Source of the DNA: JADMJV01 sp964649085
Lineage (GTDB): Bacteria > Vulcanimicrobiota > Xenobia > Xenobiales > JADMJV01
DNA: 64,000 nucleotides
Direction of reading: 5' to 3'
NCBI GenBank assembly: GCA_964649085.1
Contig: CAZYPN010000006.1
Location: 1 to 64,000, forward strand
Part shown: positions 24,479-33,516 of the stretch, one piece after another
Position numbering within the stretch: position 1 is the stretch's first letter
Layout: every line of letters begins with the position of its first letter
Made by a program: the position numbers and the translations under genes
The notes under the pieces: generated by a model
What the model saw: the letters and a program-made list of their open reading frames with translations, nothing else
The model's database searches: none
Told to the model about the DNA's origin: nothing

Positions 24479-26911
24479 GTGAGTGGGAGGGGTTTCGTGA
24501 CGTCGCCGCAACAACGCCTGGGCCGCCGCCAGCGCGCTATTGCGCTTGTCTTGACGCTGGTGCTGTCCTCTTTGCTGCTCATGCTCACCACCGCTTTCTT
24601 TTCGGTGCACCTGGAACAGATCCGTTTTCAGAGTCAGACTCAAGAAAGCCATCTGGCAAGGCAAGCAGCCCTGAGCGGACTGGACTACGCCCGCATGCGG
24701 CTCGAGGCCGATCCTGGATGGGGCACCCCCAAGGGCGGCAAGAATCTTGCCCTCAGCATTCCGGGCCTGCGGATTTACGAAGACGACCGGCTCGGTGCCG
24801 GATCCGCCAGCTCGCCCAAGAGTTTCGCCTGTGTGGGCGTGCTGGGCAATGGAGACAGCCACTTCCAGATCAACCTGTGGCAGCCTGGCGAGCCGCTGGC
24901 CACGCTGAATGACGGGCGCTTCAACGATGCCTCGATCGCCGCTGCCCCCCTGGCCCCCCCGGCAAGCTGGACTTTGGAGCCCTTGCAGCCGCTCCAGGTA
25001 TCGCTGAACTACACTCAGGCCAGCCCCTTCTCCAACAGCTGCCCGTCTCCCGGCTTCAGCCCCAATCGCACGGTCATCCCGGGGGAGGCTCTGCTGCAGA
25101 TTCGTGGCTACTCGGGCGGGGTCGTCAAAACCCTGGAAGTCACTATGGGGGTGGAACGCCAGACCGAGGCCTCGTTCCAATGTGGCGGCACCCTGGCGGT
25201 AGACACCGGCTCGGGCACCTGGTTCATCAACTCGGTAGTGGCCGGCAAGAACCGGGTGGAGTCGGGCTCCAAAATGATCGTCAGCGGCCAGGCCAGCACC
25301 CCTAACGTTCGCTTTCTCGCCGCCAACGGGGTGGCCGCCAGCAACGCTGCCATCCAGGCCTCTAGCGGAGGCGTTCAACAGGTGCTCGATCTGGGCGATG
25401 GTCAGATGCAAATCAACATGGTGGATACTCCCGACGACCTGGCGGTGGGGGCCGCCAACTCGCATTCCAACGGCAAGTTCGACCCCAACAGCGGAGTGGG
25501 CAGCCCACCCGACCTGTCGCCCTCATCAGTACAGGCGATGATGAGCAACTCGGCTCACTCGAGCTATACCATGCCTGGTGGCAGTTACGAGTTCACCGCC
25601 CCCAACGCCATCAGCATCAACGGAGGCCCCCCCCAGGTGGGCGACTTCCGCAGTGGCCCCCATCGCATTGGCAAAATCGAAAACTATCGCCTGATTCTCG
25701 AAGACCGCAAACAGGTGGAATTCAGCGGACCCACGTCGTTCAGCGCGCCGGCCGGCGTCAAGCCCTCCATCCTGCTCGGGTATGACAATCACGGCTATCT
25801 GCCCTGGGACTCCGAGGGCACCTTCATCAAGGTGACCAACGGCAACCTCGACATCGACGGCAGCCTCTCGGGCAAAGGTTCGGTGATGACCACCGGCAAC
25901 AGCACCACGGCTGGCAGTATCTTGATGCGCGGCAAAAGCCAGATGTCGGCCGACCCCGACTCCGACGTCACCCTGTATGCCGAGCGCAACATCAAAGTCA
26001 CGCCGCCCGATCCTACCAGCGCCGACTTCTTTTCCGTCGACCTGGCGGCCATTTCTCAATCTATGAACGCTTACGCCCCCGGGGCGGGCCCCTGGAACTC
26101 AGGCGACCGCCCCCTGAATCAGTTCGCCTCATTGTCGGGCGCCGACCAGGACTTGCACGTCCAGGGGGGCAACGACCCGGTGGACGACGCCTCCATCGGC
26201 ACCGGTTCTATCAAGCGGGCTCCCATCAACAACAACCTGCCAGAACTGAAAGCCGAACTCGAAGCCCAGTTTCCGGTGCTGCTAGACCCCACCGACGGTC
26301 CCCAGGCTCAGGTGGAGTTCAATCGGCTTTACGACATGTTCATGGATGACACCCAACCCATGCACCCTTCGATCACCGAGTTTGGCATGAGCGCCGGTCG
26401 CTATGTGCGCTTGCGCGAATTTTTGCGGGAACTGCAACGTGCCCACGATGCGGGCGATCCCCTGCCCACCTCTGATCTGACCAGCACGGTGCCTCCGCCG
26501 AGTTCGTGGGCAAACGTGACCCTGAACAACGAAATCATCAATGGTCAACTTCGGGCCGAGATCGGCTACTACCACCGTCAATTTGCCGGGCTTGGCTTCT
26601 CCAGCCTGCGCGCGATGATGACCCACGCCAGCTCAGACAACCCCGCCAACAATCCTCTCACCGCCAGCATGAACGCCCGCGACGCCCGCTGGACCGGGCT
26701 GATGTACGCTCGAGGATCGGTGGTCCTCGATACCGGTGGTGGCAACCTGGACGTGCGCGGCAGCCTGGTGGCCCGCAACGAAATCGCTGTCACCAATGCC
26801 ACTCAGGTGTCCACCGTTTTCGACCCGGTCTACCTGCAAAACTTGAGTCGCTTTGCCATCGGCTCGGGCATGGGCCTGAAAATGACCACCTACGTCTATC
26901 GAATGCGCTAG
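24479..26911 (+). CDS. Large PilX-like pilus-assembly/surface protein
   Basis: The product is 810 residues from GTG 24479. The N terminus is basic (RLGRRQRAIALVL), then a hydrophobic helix and HLARQAALSGLDYARMRL, the PilX/GspK-type helix end. The large remaining part is rich in Gly, Ser, Asn and Thr with many short beta segments (for example GNLDIDGSLSGKGSVMTTGN and VLDTGGGNLDVRGSLVARNE), like a polymer-type right-handed beta structure displayed outside the cell. Large PilX-like proteins of this size are unusual; similar architecture recurs at 51306. Its stop codon shares a CTAG with the convergent glpK stop. The function (adhesin, tip or minor pilin) is inferred. Confidence 0.65.
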   Translation: MSGRGFVTSPQQRLGRRQRAIALVLTLVLSSLLLMLTTAFFSVHLEQIRFQSQTQESHLARQAALSGLDYARMRLEADPGWGTPKGGKNLALSIPGLRIYEDDRLGAGSASSPKSFACVGVLGNGDSHFQINLWQPGEPLATLNDGRFNDASIAAAPLAPPASWTLEPLQPLQVSLNYTQASPFSNSCPSPGFSPNRTVIPGEALLQIRGYSGGVVKTLEVTMGVERQTEASFQCGGTLAVDTGSGTWFINSVVAGKNRVESGSKMIVSGQASTPNVRFLAANGVAASNAAIQASSGGVQQVLDLGDGQMQINMVDTPDDLAVGAANSHSNGKFDPNSGVGSPPDLSPSSVQAMMSNSAHSSYTMPGGSYEFTAPNAISINGGPPQVGDFRSGPHRIGKIENYRLILEDRKQVEFSGPTSFSAPAGVKPSILLGYDNHGYLPWDSEGTFIKVTNGNLDIDGSLSGKGSVMTTGNSTTAGSILMRGKSQMSADPDSDVTLYAERNIKVTPPDPTSADFFSVDLAAISQSMNAYAPGAGPWNSGDRPLNQFASLSGADQDLHVQGGNDPVDDASIGTGSIKRAPINNNLPELKAELEAQFPVLLDPTDGPQAQVEFNRLYDMFMDDTQPMHPSITEFGMSAGRYVRLREFLRELQRAHDAGDPLPTSDLTSTVPPPSSWANVTLNNEIINGQLRAEIGYYHRQFAGLGFSSLRAMMTHASSDNPANNPLTASMNARDARWTGLMYARGSVVLDTGGGNLDVRGSLVARNEIAVTNATQVSTVFDPVYLQNLSRFAIGSGMGLKMTTYVYRMR

Positions 26912-28380
26912 GCTATCCAGCCCGACGCACGTTCAACGGCACGCTTCCACAGCGCATAGCCCTGAGGATCGCTGGCAGCGGGAGCAAAGACCCGCTCAAC
27001 CTGGCGGCGCTGAACCAGATCCTGTGGGGACGACAGCCAGCCCAGGCCCAGGGCCGCCAGGGCACCGGCACCGAAGGCGGTAGACTCGACGATTTCGGGG
27101 CGCTCGACCGCCACCCCCAACTGATCGGCCTGGAACTGCATCAACCAGTTGTTGGCGCACATCCCGCCGTCAACTTTCAGGGTGCCCGTGCTGCGACCCA
27201 GGTCGGAGGCCATGGCTTCCAGCACATCGCGTACCTGGTAGGCAACCGACTCCAATACGGCCCGCACGAGGTGAGCCCGGGTCGTGCCCCGGGTAACCCC
27301 AAAGAGGCTGCCACGAGCCTGGCTGTCCCAGTAGGGGGCACCCAATCCGGTGAAGGCTGGCACGAACACCACTCCATCCGAACTGGCCACAGAACGGGCC
27401 AGTTCTTCGCTCTCGGAGGCCTGTTGCAGGATGCCCAAACCATCTCGAAGCCACTGAACAGCTGAACCGGCAGAGAAAATGCTGCCCTCAAGAGCGTAGT
27501 GAATCTTGCCGCCGATGCTCCAGGCGATGGTACTGAGCAACCGGTGCTGAGAGGCCACGGGTTGAGTGCCACACTGCATCATCATGAAGCACCCGGTTCC
27601 GTAAGTATTCTTGCTCTGACCCACCTCCAGACAGGCCTGCCCGAACAGCGCTGCCTGCTGATCGCCGGCGATGCCCAGGATGGGAATCTCTCGCCCCCAC
27701 CACTGAGAGTGGGCCAGGCCCAGTTGTCCGGCACTCTCAACGACTTCGGGCAACATGCCCTGGGGGATGCCGAATTGCTGCAGCAGCCAGGGGTCCCAAT
27801 GCCCGTCCAAACCGAGCAGCATGGTGCGACTGGCGTTGGAAATCTCTATGGCGTGGCGCCCACACAGTCGGCTTAGCAGAAAGCTGTCGACGGTTCCGAA
27901 GGCAATCTCTCCGCGTTCGGCCGCCGCCCGATGCTGTGGATGCTGCTCCAGCCACCAGGCGATCTTGCTGGCTGAAAAGTAAGCGTCGCACACCAATCCG
28001 CTGCGCCGTGCGATCTCGTCGCCCCACAACTCGTTCCACTTCTGAGCGATGGCCGCACTGCGACGACACTGCCAGACGATGGCATGGCCCAGTGTCTTGC
28101 CCGAGGACTTTTCCCAAAACACGCTGGTCTCTCGCTGATTGGTGATGCCAATACCCACCACGTCGGCCATCTCTCGACCGGCAGCCGCAACCGCCAGACG
28201 ACATCCCTCGACCACGCTTTGCCAGATGGCTTCGGGGTCGTGGCTGACCCAGCCAGGCTGGGGATAGATCTGAGGAATTTCCCGATAGCTGCGTCCCTGA
28301 ATGCGCAGTTGGGAGTCGAGGGCCAGCACCGTAGTGCCGGTGGTGCCCTGGTCGATAGCCAGGAGAAGTTGGTTGCTCAT
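26908..28380 (-). CDS. glpK: Glycerol kinase
   Basis: GlpK makes glycerol 3-phosphate from glycerol and ATP. The 490-residue length is typical. Motifs of the FGGY family are present: LLLAIDQGTTGTTVLALD at the N terminus, TNQRETSVFW, GIAGDQQAALFGQ, TYGTGCFMMMQCG, FVPAFTGLGAPYWDSQARG and KVDGGMCANNWLMQFQAD. It is a lone gene without glpF or glpD, divergent from the BNR-repeat gene at 28462. Its 3' end overlaps the pilX-like gene by four bases in a tail-to-tail arrangement. Confidence 0.96.
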   Translation of the reverse strand: MSNQLLLAIDQGTTGTTVLALDSQLRIQGRSYREIPQIYPQPGWVSHDPEAIWQSVVEGCRLAVAAAGREMADVVGIGITNQRETSVFWEKSSGKTLGHAIVWQCRRSAAIAQKWNELWGDEIARRSGLVCDAYFSASKIAWWLEQHPQHRAAAERGEIAFGTVDSFLLSRLCGRHAIEISNASRTMLLGLDGHWDPWLLQQFGIPQGMLPEVVESAGQLGLAHSQWWGREIPILGIAGDQQAALFGQACLEVGQSKNTYGTGCFMMMQCGTQPVASQHRLLSTIAWSIGGKIHYALEGSIFSAGSAVQWLRDGLGILQQASESEELARSVASSDGVVFVPAFTGLGAPYWDSQARGSLFGVTRGTTRAHLVRAVLESVAYQVRDVLEAMASDLGRSTGTLKVDGGMCANNWLMQFQADQLGVAVERPEIVESTAFGAGALAALGLGWLSSPQDLVQRRQVERVFAPAASDPQGYALWKRAVERASGWIA

Positions 28381-28461
28381 GGCCCCTGGTTCTTCTTGCC
28401 CCGGTTCAGCCCCTGGTTGCCTCGGCAGGGCTTCCTCGCAGGGAGGAGAAGCCCGGCCTCT

Positions 28462-29415
28462 ATGTCAGACCTGATTGCCGTAGGCACCAGCAACGGGGTG
28501 CAAGTGCTGGCTCCCCAGGGGAGCGAATGGAGGATACTGGGTCAGGGGCTGACCGGCAGGGCCATTACCTGCCTTTGCCGCGCTTCCAGCCGCCTGTGGG
28601 CGGGCACGGCCGCCAATGGACTGGCATCCAGTCAAGACTTGCGCGAATGGCATCCCGCCGTCAACAGCCTCTCGGGGGCCTGCCTGACCAGCATCACCAC
28701 TCACCCCCAGCAAGCCTCGGTGTTGCTGTGCGGCACCGCCCCGGTGTCTCTTCATCTGAGCCTGGACGAAGGCCAGCATTTTCAAGAGCTCCCGGCGCTG
28801 CGCCAGCACCCCGGTTCCTCACACTGGAGCCACCCCGCCCCACCCTATCGCTCGCGTCTGCAGCGACTTTATCTTCATCCGCGCGATCCCAATGTGCTGG
28901 TGGCTGCTATCTGTACGGGCGGCATCTACCTCAGTGGCGACGTCGGCCAGAGTTGGCACGAACGCATCCAGGGAGTGGGGCGACAGATTCACGACCTGGC
29001 CCTCCATCCGGCCGCCCCTTCCCGGCTGTATGCAGTGACTCCGATTGGCTTTTTTCTCTCAGAAGACATGGGCGAGCACTGGGAGGCGCGCAACCACGGG
29101 CTGGCCTATCTGCACGCCGGGGCCCTGGCCATCCACCCCGAAGACCCCGAGATACTTTTTCTCACTGCCCACCGCGGTCCGCAAGGTGGCGGGGCAATTT
29201 ATCGAAGTTCCAATGGCGGCCAACGCTGGGAAGTCTGCGAAGGTATTCCCTTCCAGGCCAACCACCGCTGCGACGCTCTGGTCATCTCTGGCAACTCGTT
29301 GCTGGCGGGAAACCAGGCTGGCGATCTTTTCCTGAGTCGAGACCTCGGCTCCACCTGGGGAAAGATTCGCTCCGCCCTTCCTGCCATCACCTGCTTGAGC
29401 TGGATCAACACTTAG
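28462..29415 (+). CDS. BNR/YCF48-like beta-propeller protein
   Basis: The 317-residue product starts at an ATG with GGAGGAGAAG upstream. It has no signal peptide (MSDLIAVGTSNGVQVL). Repeats of the type G-x-x-x-S-x-D-x-G-x-x-W occur several times (LSLDEGQHF, LSGDVGQSWHE, LSEDMGEHWE, RSSNGGQRWE, LSRDLGSTWG), which are Asp-box/BNR repeats of six- to seven-bladed propellers, as in YCF48/HCF136 and sortilin. Such proteins serve as assembly factors or, with other residues, as sialidases; the catalytic residues of sialidases are not seen. It precedes a small DUF4177-like gene by eight bases. The function is unknown. Confidence 0.7.
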   Translation: MSDLIAVGTSNGVQVLAPQGSEWRILGQGLTGRAITCLCRASSRLWAGTAANGLASSQDLREWHPAVNSLSGACLTSITTHPQQASVLLCGTAPVSLHLSLDEGQHFQELPALRQHPGSSHWSHPAPPYRSRLQRLYLHPRDPNVLVAAICTGGIYLSGDVGQSWHERIQGVGRQIHDLALHPAAPSRLYAVTPIGFFLSEDMGEHWEARNHGLAYLHAGALAIHPEDPEILFLTAHRGPQGGGAIYRSSNGGQRWEVCEGIPFQANHRCDALVISGNSLLAGNQAGDLFLSRDLGSTWGKIRSALPAITCLSWINT

Positions 29416-29423
29416 GAGGACCC

Positions 29424-29651
29424 ATGGCCACACTCTGGCAGTACGATACCCTGAAAGCCTCTCCCGACACCCTGAAGGACGACCTTAACCGCCTGGGCAA
29501 ACTCGGCTATCAGGTCATTCACATCAAGGAGTCGAGCGAACAGTTCTTCGTCATCCTGGCCAGGGACACCGGGCGCCCGATCGATGAGGGCGAAGATCGC
29601 CAGGATTGGCTGGTCGACGTGGTTACCGGGCCGGAGAGCCACCTGACCTAG
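29424..29651 (+). CDS. Small DUF4177-like protein
   Basis: A perfect AGGAGG four bases before the ATG supports translation of a 75-residue product (MATLWQYDTLKASPDTLKDD...). The pattern W-x-Y-x-x-L, then LNRLGKLGYQVIHI and FFVILARD, resembles the short DUF4177 family (WEYKV...LNELGAEGWELV...). It is soluble. It is spaced tightly between the BNR protein and the zinc-finger membrane protein, so the three are probably cotranscribed. Confidence 0.6.
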   Translation: MATLWQYDTLKASPDTLKDDLNRLGKLGYQVIHIKESSEQFFVILARDTGRPIDEGEDRQDWLVDVVTGPESHLT

Positions 29652-29652
29652 T

Positions 29653-30027
29653 ATGGCCAGAAAAATCGAGCAACGCCTCAGTTTCTGCCTGACTCACCAG
29701 GATCGCGCCACCGACACTCGCTGTGCGGCCTGCTTGAAGCCGATTTGTGAAGAATGCACGGTAACCACCGAGCTGGGCAAGTTCTGTAGCCAGGATTGCT
29801 ATCAAAAGCGACTGTCCTCGAACGAGCGGATTCAGGTGCTCAAAGAAGAGGAAGAACGCGATCGCATTCCTCGCCTGTTTCGCACGCTGGTGGGCTGGGG
29901 ACTGAAGCTACTGTTTCTGGTAGCCCTTTACTTCCTCTACACCATGCTGCCGATCGCCTGGAAAGCCTGGCTGGCCAAGAGCTTCAAGGGACTCTTCAAG
30001 ACCATCAAGGGCGCCTTCGGCCACTGA
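29653..30027 (+). CDS. B-box-type zinc-finger membrane protein
   Basis: The 124-residue product has an N-terminal zinc module with ligands C12, H15, C24, C27, C32, C35, C45 and C49 (FCLTHQDR, CAACLKPICEEC, FCSQDC). This is the double-zinc pattern of bacterial B-box-like proteins that precede a membrane anchor. A hydrophobic segment at about 80-105 (LKLLFLVALYFLYTML) anchors it, leaving a basic C-terminal amphipathic tail. It begins one base after the DUF4177-like gene stop. The bacterial B-box family is thought to bind proteins, but no partner can be named. It is convergent with the C2H2-like gene, with two bases between. Confidence 0.78.
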   Translation: MARKIEQRLSFCLTHQDRATDTRCAACLKPICEECTVTTELGKFCSQDCYQKRLSSNERIQVLKEEEERDRIPRLFRTLVGWGLKLLFLVALYFLYTMLPIAWKAWLAKSFKGLFKTIKGAFGH

Positions 30028-30029
30028 GT

Positions 30030-30608
30030 TCAGGGCTGAAGCTGATGGCCGATCAACTGGCGCTGGGCTGCCGGAGCCAGTTCGGTTGAAGCCTGGGCCG
30101 GGGTGGCCAGCAGGCGTCCAACTCCCATGCCGGTAAGCAGCAGTCCGCCGCAGATGAGAATCATCACCAGCATCCGCACTGCCAACAACGCCGACTGGGT
30201 CATTACGGCTGCGCCCTGACGGGACGCCTCGGTGGCTTTCTGAACGCCCGACTCGACCACTTTGGAAGCGCAGTGCACCAGTTCACGCACCTGGCGTTCG
30301 CGGGCCTGACGCGCTTCGAAGGCCTGCTGGGCGGCTTGCTTCTCGCGCAGGATGCGCAGGGCCTCGTCGACCGCGTCGACCGAGGCGATGGAGGGCAATT
30401 CGATGGGTGCTACCACGGCGACGGGAGCCTCGACCGCAACGGGAGCGGGGGCGGCTGTCACGGGGGCAGCGGCGCTGGGGGCGGCCGTGGCTTCCTCGGC
30501 GCTGTGTCCGGTTACCCAGCAGTGGCGCTTGAGGCTGATCTCGTGAGCGAAGGTGCGACCGCAGGTGCAGCGATATTCCACTTTGTCTTCGGTCTTGACT
30601 GCGCTCAC
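30030..30608 (-). CDS. C2H2-like zinc-finger protein with C-terminal membrane anchor
   Basis: The GTG has a strong GAGGAGG upstream. The 192-residue product begins with YRCTCGRTFAHEISLKRHCW: C14-x-C16, then H29-x5-H35, a C2H2-like finger (CXC rather than CX2C). An Ala/Pro/Val-rich linker (45-70) follows, a helical segment (about 75-140, AQQAFEARQARERQVRELVH) and a hydrophobic anchor (about 145-168). C2H2 fingers are rare in bacteria. With the adjacent B-box protein it forms a pair of small membrane-anchored zinc-finger proteins in tail-to-tail orientation. DNA or protein binding is unknown. Confidence 0.68.
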   Translation of the reverse strand: MSAVKTEDKVEYRCTCGRTFAHEISLKRHCWVTGHSAEEATAAPSAAAPVTAAPAPVAVEAPVAVVAPIELPSIASVDAVDEALRILREKQAAQQAFEARQARERQVRELVHCASKVVESGVQKATEASRQGAAVMTQSALLAVRMLVMILICGGLLLTGMGVGRLLATPAQASTELAPAAQRQLIGHQLQP

Positions 30609-30740
30609 GGGAACCTCCTCACTCCTTCACCGGCCTCTGTATTTGTGGGCCATCGAACCTGTAACCAGATTAGGTGAGCGGCCTGAAAAGAGTGTGAAAG
30701 CCCTGTTACCGCTTCGTCAGGTAGAAATGTCTCCGGGGGG

Positions 30741-30769
30741 TTGACAATCGCGGGCGCTTGAGATAGGGT
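30741..30769 (+). promoter_or_regulatory. Sigma-70-type promoter of initiator tRNA
   Basis: TTGACA at 30741-30746, a 17-base spacer and TAGGGT at 30764-30769 precede the tRNA by 11 bases. The -35 is consensus and the -10 matches at three positions. This is one of two places in the window with a perfect -35 at optimal spacing. Confidence 0.75.
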
Positions 30770-30780
30770 GCCCATGTTAC

Positions 30781-30857
<77 letters not shown>

Positions 30858-30860
30858 ACA

Positions 30861-30887
30861 AACCTCTGAGAAATCAGGGGTTTTTTT
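30861..30887 (+). terminator. Terminator of tRNA-fMet, overlapping the facing gene end
   Basis: AACCTCTGA, loop GAAA, TCAGGGGTT, then a T-run up to 30887. The stem of nine pairs includes one G-T. The stop codon of the GHKL-like gene (30886-30888, minus strand) lies inside the T-run, so the hairpin may also serve that gene. Confidence 0.88.
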
Positions 30888-32079
30888 ATTCTCCCCGCAA
30901 AAAGGCCTGATACTGCTGGACGTGGATGGCTCGAAGGTGTCCCTCGACCCACTGGACCATGCGCTCGAGTTCTCCGTCTTCGATCAATCGCAATCCGGTC
31001 AGATCGGTTTTCAGCGACTGAGAGGCCAGAGCCACCGACCAGCCTCCAAGATCTGAGGCCAGTGGCACGGGCTCAAGACTGAGCCCGTCCTGAACAATCC
31101 ACAACCGGGAACTGGACTGGCGACCGCGATGAAAGAAGGCCCGGCACTCGAGGAGTTGCTGGTTCCACGAGGGTGGCAAATACACCGGCCGATAGTTCGT
31201 TTCCAGGCCGATCTGTCGCTGCCGACCAGCATCGATCCAATCCACCAGAACAATCGGCGCAGTTTGCTCTCGAAGGCTGGCCCCCTCGGGAGCCAGCACA
31301 TCCCACTGGGCAACCACGGGCACCACCTCGGGATCGGGATGCTGGCGAGTGTCCCCAACCAATCCCAGAACCCGCGCGGGAAAGCGCAGCGGGTGCAAAG
31401 CCGCCAGGCGACTCTTCCCGGTGGGCTCGGCCAGCACCCAGCGTACGTACCAGCCCGACAGATTGTCGAGCTGGGGGAAGATACCGGAATTCAGGCTGCG
31501 TCCTTCCTGAACCACGGGAACCGGGCAAAAACACAGCCGCTGCGAGAGCTGCTGGCTGAGCTCAACCGTGCGGGTCAGCGACTTGTCGGGAAAATCGATG
31601 TGCACGCAAAGTTGGGACGGGCCCGGGCGCTCCGCCTTTCCCACCCGCACACCCTCGGCTTCAAACTCCAGCAACCAGCTCTGCTGGGGTGAGCGCAGGG
31701 AAACCTCGAGCAGGCGCGGCTGTAGAGCCCGAGCCCAAAGCAAACAAGAGGAGAGCAAGGCCGTGCCCCGTCCGCAGCTCGAACTGGCACCCGTAAGCAG
31801 ATGTGGGCTCTCGAGCAGCTGCAGCCACTCGCCCTCCATGTGGGGTTGAAACACCAGGCTACAGCGTTGATGAGACAGGCTGACTTCCACCGTAGACGCA
31901 GCCAGTGCTACCGCAGCCTGAACTCCGAAAAGCAACCAGCGGGCCGGGTAACTTTGGGACAGTCCCTCAATCTTTTTGAGGGCCTGCTGGAAATCCAGGG
32001 TGAATCGACCGGCAGACTCAAATTCGGCCTCGCTTCGAAGCCCTTCAAGAAGTTCAGCGATCTGGTTGGCTCCCGGCAC
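30886..32079 (-). CDS. Possible GHKL/Hsp90-like ATPase-fold protein
   Basis: The GTG at 32079 begins four bases after the stop of the upstream membrane-protein gene and gives 397 residues. The N-terminal 190 residues have a layout like GHKL ATPases: a helix ending FTLDFQQALKKIEGLSQ, then WLLFGVQAAVALAASTVEVSL in the place of the N-box, then short strands and a GASSSCGRGTALLSS loop in the place of the lid. The Asp-Gly-Gly motif of true GHKL enzymes is not clear. The second half is beta-rich with no known motif. There is no signal peptide. It probably pairs with the upstream membrane protein. The assignment is tentative. Confidence 0.45.
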   Translation of the reverse strand: MPGANQIAELLEGLRSEAEFESAGRFTLDFQQALKKIEGLSQSYPARWLLFGVQAAVALAASTVEVSLSHQRCSLVFQPHMEGEWLQLLESPHLLTGASSSCGRGTALLSSCLLWARALQPRLLEVSLRSPQQSWLLEFEAEGVRVGKAERPGPSQLCVHIDFPDKSLTRTVELSQQLSQRLCFCPVPVVQEGRSLNSGIFPQLDNLSGWYVRWVLAEPTGKSRLAALHPLRFPARVLGLVGDTRQHPDPEVVPVVAQWDVLAPEGASLREQTAPIVLVDWIDAGRQRQIGLETNYRPVYLPPSWNQQLLECRAFFHRGRQSSSRLWIVQDGLSLEPVPLASDLGGWSVALASQSLKTDLTGLRLIEDGELERMVQWVEGHLRAIHVQQYQAFLRGE

Positions 32080-32083
32080 GAGT

Positions 32084-33484
32084 CTAGTCGAGCGGGGGCC
32101 GCAACCCCGGTTCTCCTTGGGACGATTTCCTGGGCTGTTGCCAGGGATGAACCTGCTGCTCGAACGAGTTCCCCCGGATCCAACCGCACACCTGGTTGGG
32201 ATCGGTCGAGAGACTCGCCGGCACAGCCGGCACCAACAGCGTCGTAGCCAGGCGCAGTACCTGCTCCCAGGCAAAGTCTTCCTGAAGCCCGATTTTTGTC
32301 AACACTTCGTGTTTTCCATTCGACAAATAGGCCACCGGCAACACCTTGCGAACAGGAATCCTCCAGAGCCCCAAAGCCACGATTTGACCCGGAGAGGTCG
32401 AGAACTGGTAGGGCTCACTGACGCAATGCTTCCACAAGCGAAGGGTTCCCAACTCCAACTCAAAGTAGGTCCGTCGTTTTGGACCGAGGCGAGAGACGGC
32501 CAGGGCCAGGCACATCCCGCCCAGGAAAGGCGCCGGAGAGAGATGCAGGGTCTCTGCTATCAGCATGATCGCGTAGACGGGCGCCGCGATCAACAGCACC
32601 AGAAAATAGAAGCCGCCGAAGAAAAAAAACAATACACCACAGCCGAACTGAACCACCGAACGAGCACTCTGCTGCTCGATCAGAGGCTGGCCGCGACGAA
32701 GGGGTTGAGGCAATTCGACTCGTGGCACGCCTGTGGGTAACACCGAATACACCAGTCGGTAGGCGAGATAAAACCAGGGCAACAATCCAGCCGCCGCCAA
32801 TGTCGATTCGACTTGAGTTTCCAGAGGCACGACTCGACCCAGCGCTAGATAGAGAGCAGCGTAGATCAGCAGCCCACCCAGCAGTGATTTGAGCTGGCGA
32901 GCTCGCACCACCTTTTCATCCGTTCGAAAGCCCTCTTGTTGGGGCAAGCCCGGTCTACGTGTGGAGAGTTTGGCAGAGGAGAACGGATCGCTGTCGACCT
33001 GAGCCACGACCCTGGCAGGGCGCGAGGACCACTGCAAGCCGAAAAAACGATGCAATCTCTCGACTCGACCACCCCACTCGCATTCCCAGACCTGATAGCC
33101 GAAGTAGGTCCATACTCCCAAACCGGCGCAAAACAAACCCAGCGCTGGATACACTGACCAGGCAATCGGCAAAGCCAGCACCACCACCAGCGTCAGACAA
33201 GGGGGAAAAGACTCGCGAACTCGCTTCCACTGCGCGCTGCCCTGGCGCAGGCGGCCGGGCAGCAGCCAGGGGCGAAACTCTCGAAAGCGGAGGAGCGGCA
33301 ACCAGATACCCAGCAGCAAGCCCAGACAGGCCAATGGATAGACTTGCGGCAAAGAGAGCCATAAAGCTGCAACCGGGTCGAAAGCTCCGCCAGCGGCCGT
33401 GAACACGTTGACACCCAGGGCAAGTCCGAGGCACAAGCCCAGCAAGCCACCCACAAGGATCTTTCCGGGTAGATCGTTTCTCAC
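32084..33484 (-). CDS. Multi-pass membrane protein of unknown function
   Basis: The GTG start gives 466 residues with about seven hydrophobic segments (for example ILVGGLLGLCLGLALGV, LACLGLLLGIWLPLL, LTLVVVLALPIAW, GLLIYAALYLALG, GVLFFFFGGFYFLVLLIAA). A cytoplasmic or periplasmic segment of about 75 residues lies between segments 4 and 5, and the C-terminal 130 residues are soluble. No motif of a known transporter or enzyme is visible. The gene is followed after four bases by the GHKL-like gene, so the two are one unit. Upstream is the last gene of the ArsR-controlled operon (gap 32 bases), so it may also be part of that transcript. Confidence 0.6.
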   Translation of the reverse strand: MRNDLPGKILVGGLLGLCLGLALGVNVFTAAGGAFDPVAALWLSLPQVYPLACLGLLLGIWLPLLRFREFRPWLLPGRLRQGSAQWKRVRESFPPCLTLVVVLALPIAWSVYPALGLFCAGLGVWTYFGYQVWECEWGGRVERLHRFFGLQWSSRPARVVAQVDSDPFSSAKLSTRRPGLPQQEGFRTDEKVVRARQLKSLLGGLLIYAALYLALGRVVPLETQVESTLAAAGLLPWFYLAYRLVYSVLPTGVPRVELPQPLRRGQPLIEQQSARSVVQFGCGVLFFFFGGFYFLVLLIAAPVYAIMLIAETLHLSPAPFLGGMCLALAVSRLGPKRRTYFELELGTLRLWKHCVSEPYQFSTSPGQIVALGLWRIPVRKVLPVAYLSNGKHEVLTKIGLQEDFAWEQVLRLATTLLVPAVPASLSTDPNQVCGWIRGNSFEQQVHPWQQPRKSSQGEPGLRPPLD

Positions 33485-33516
33485 AGATTCAGCATGCTAT
33501 GCAACCGGGTTCCAGA

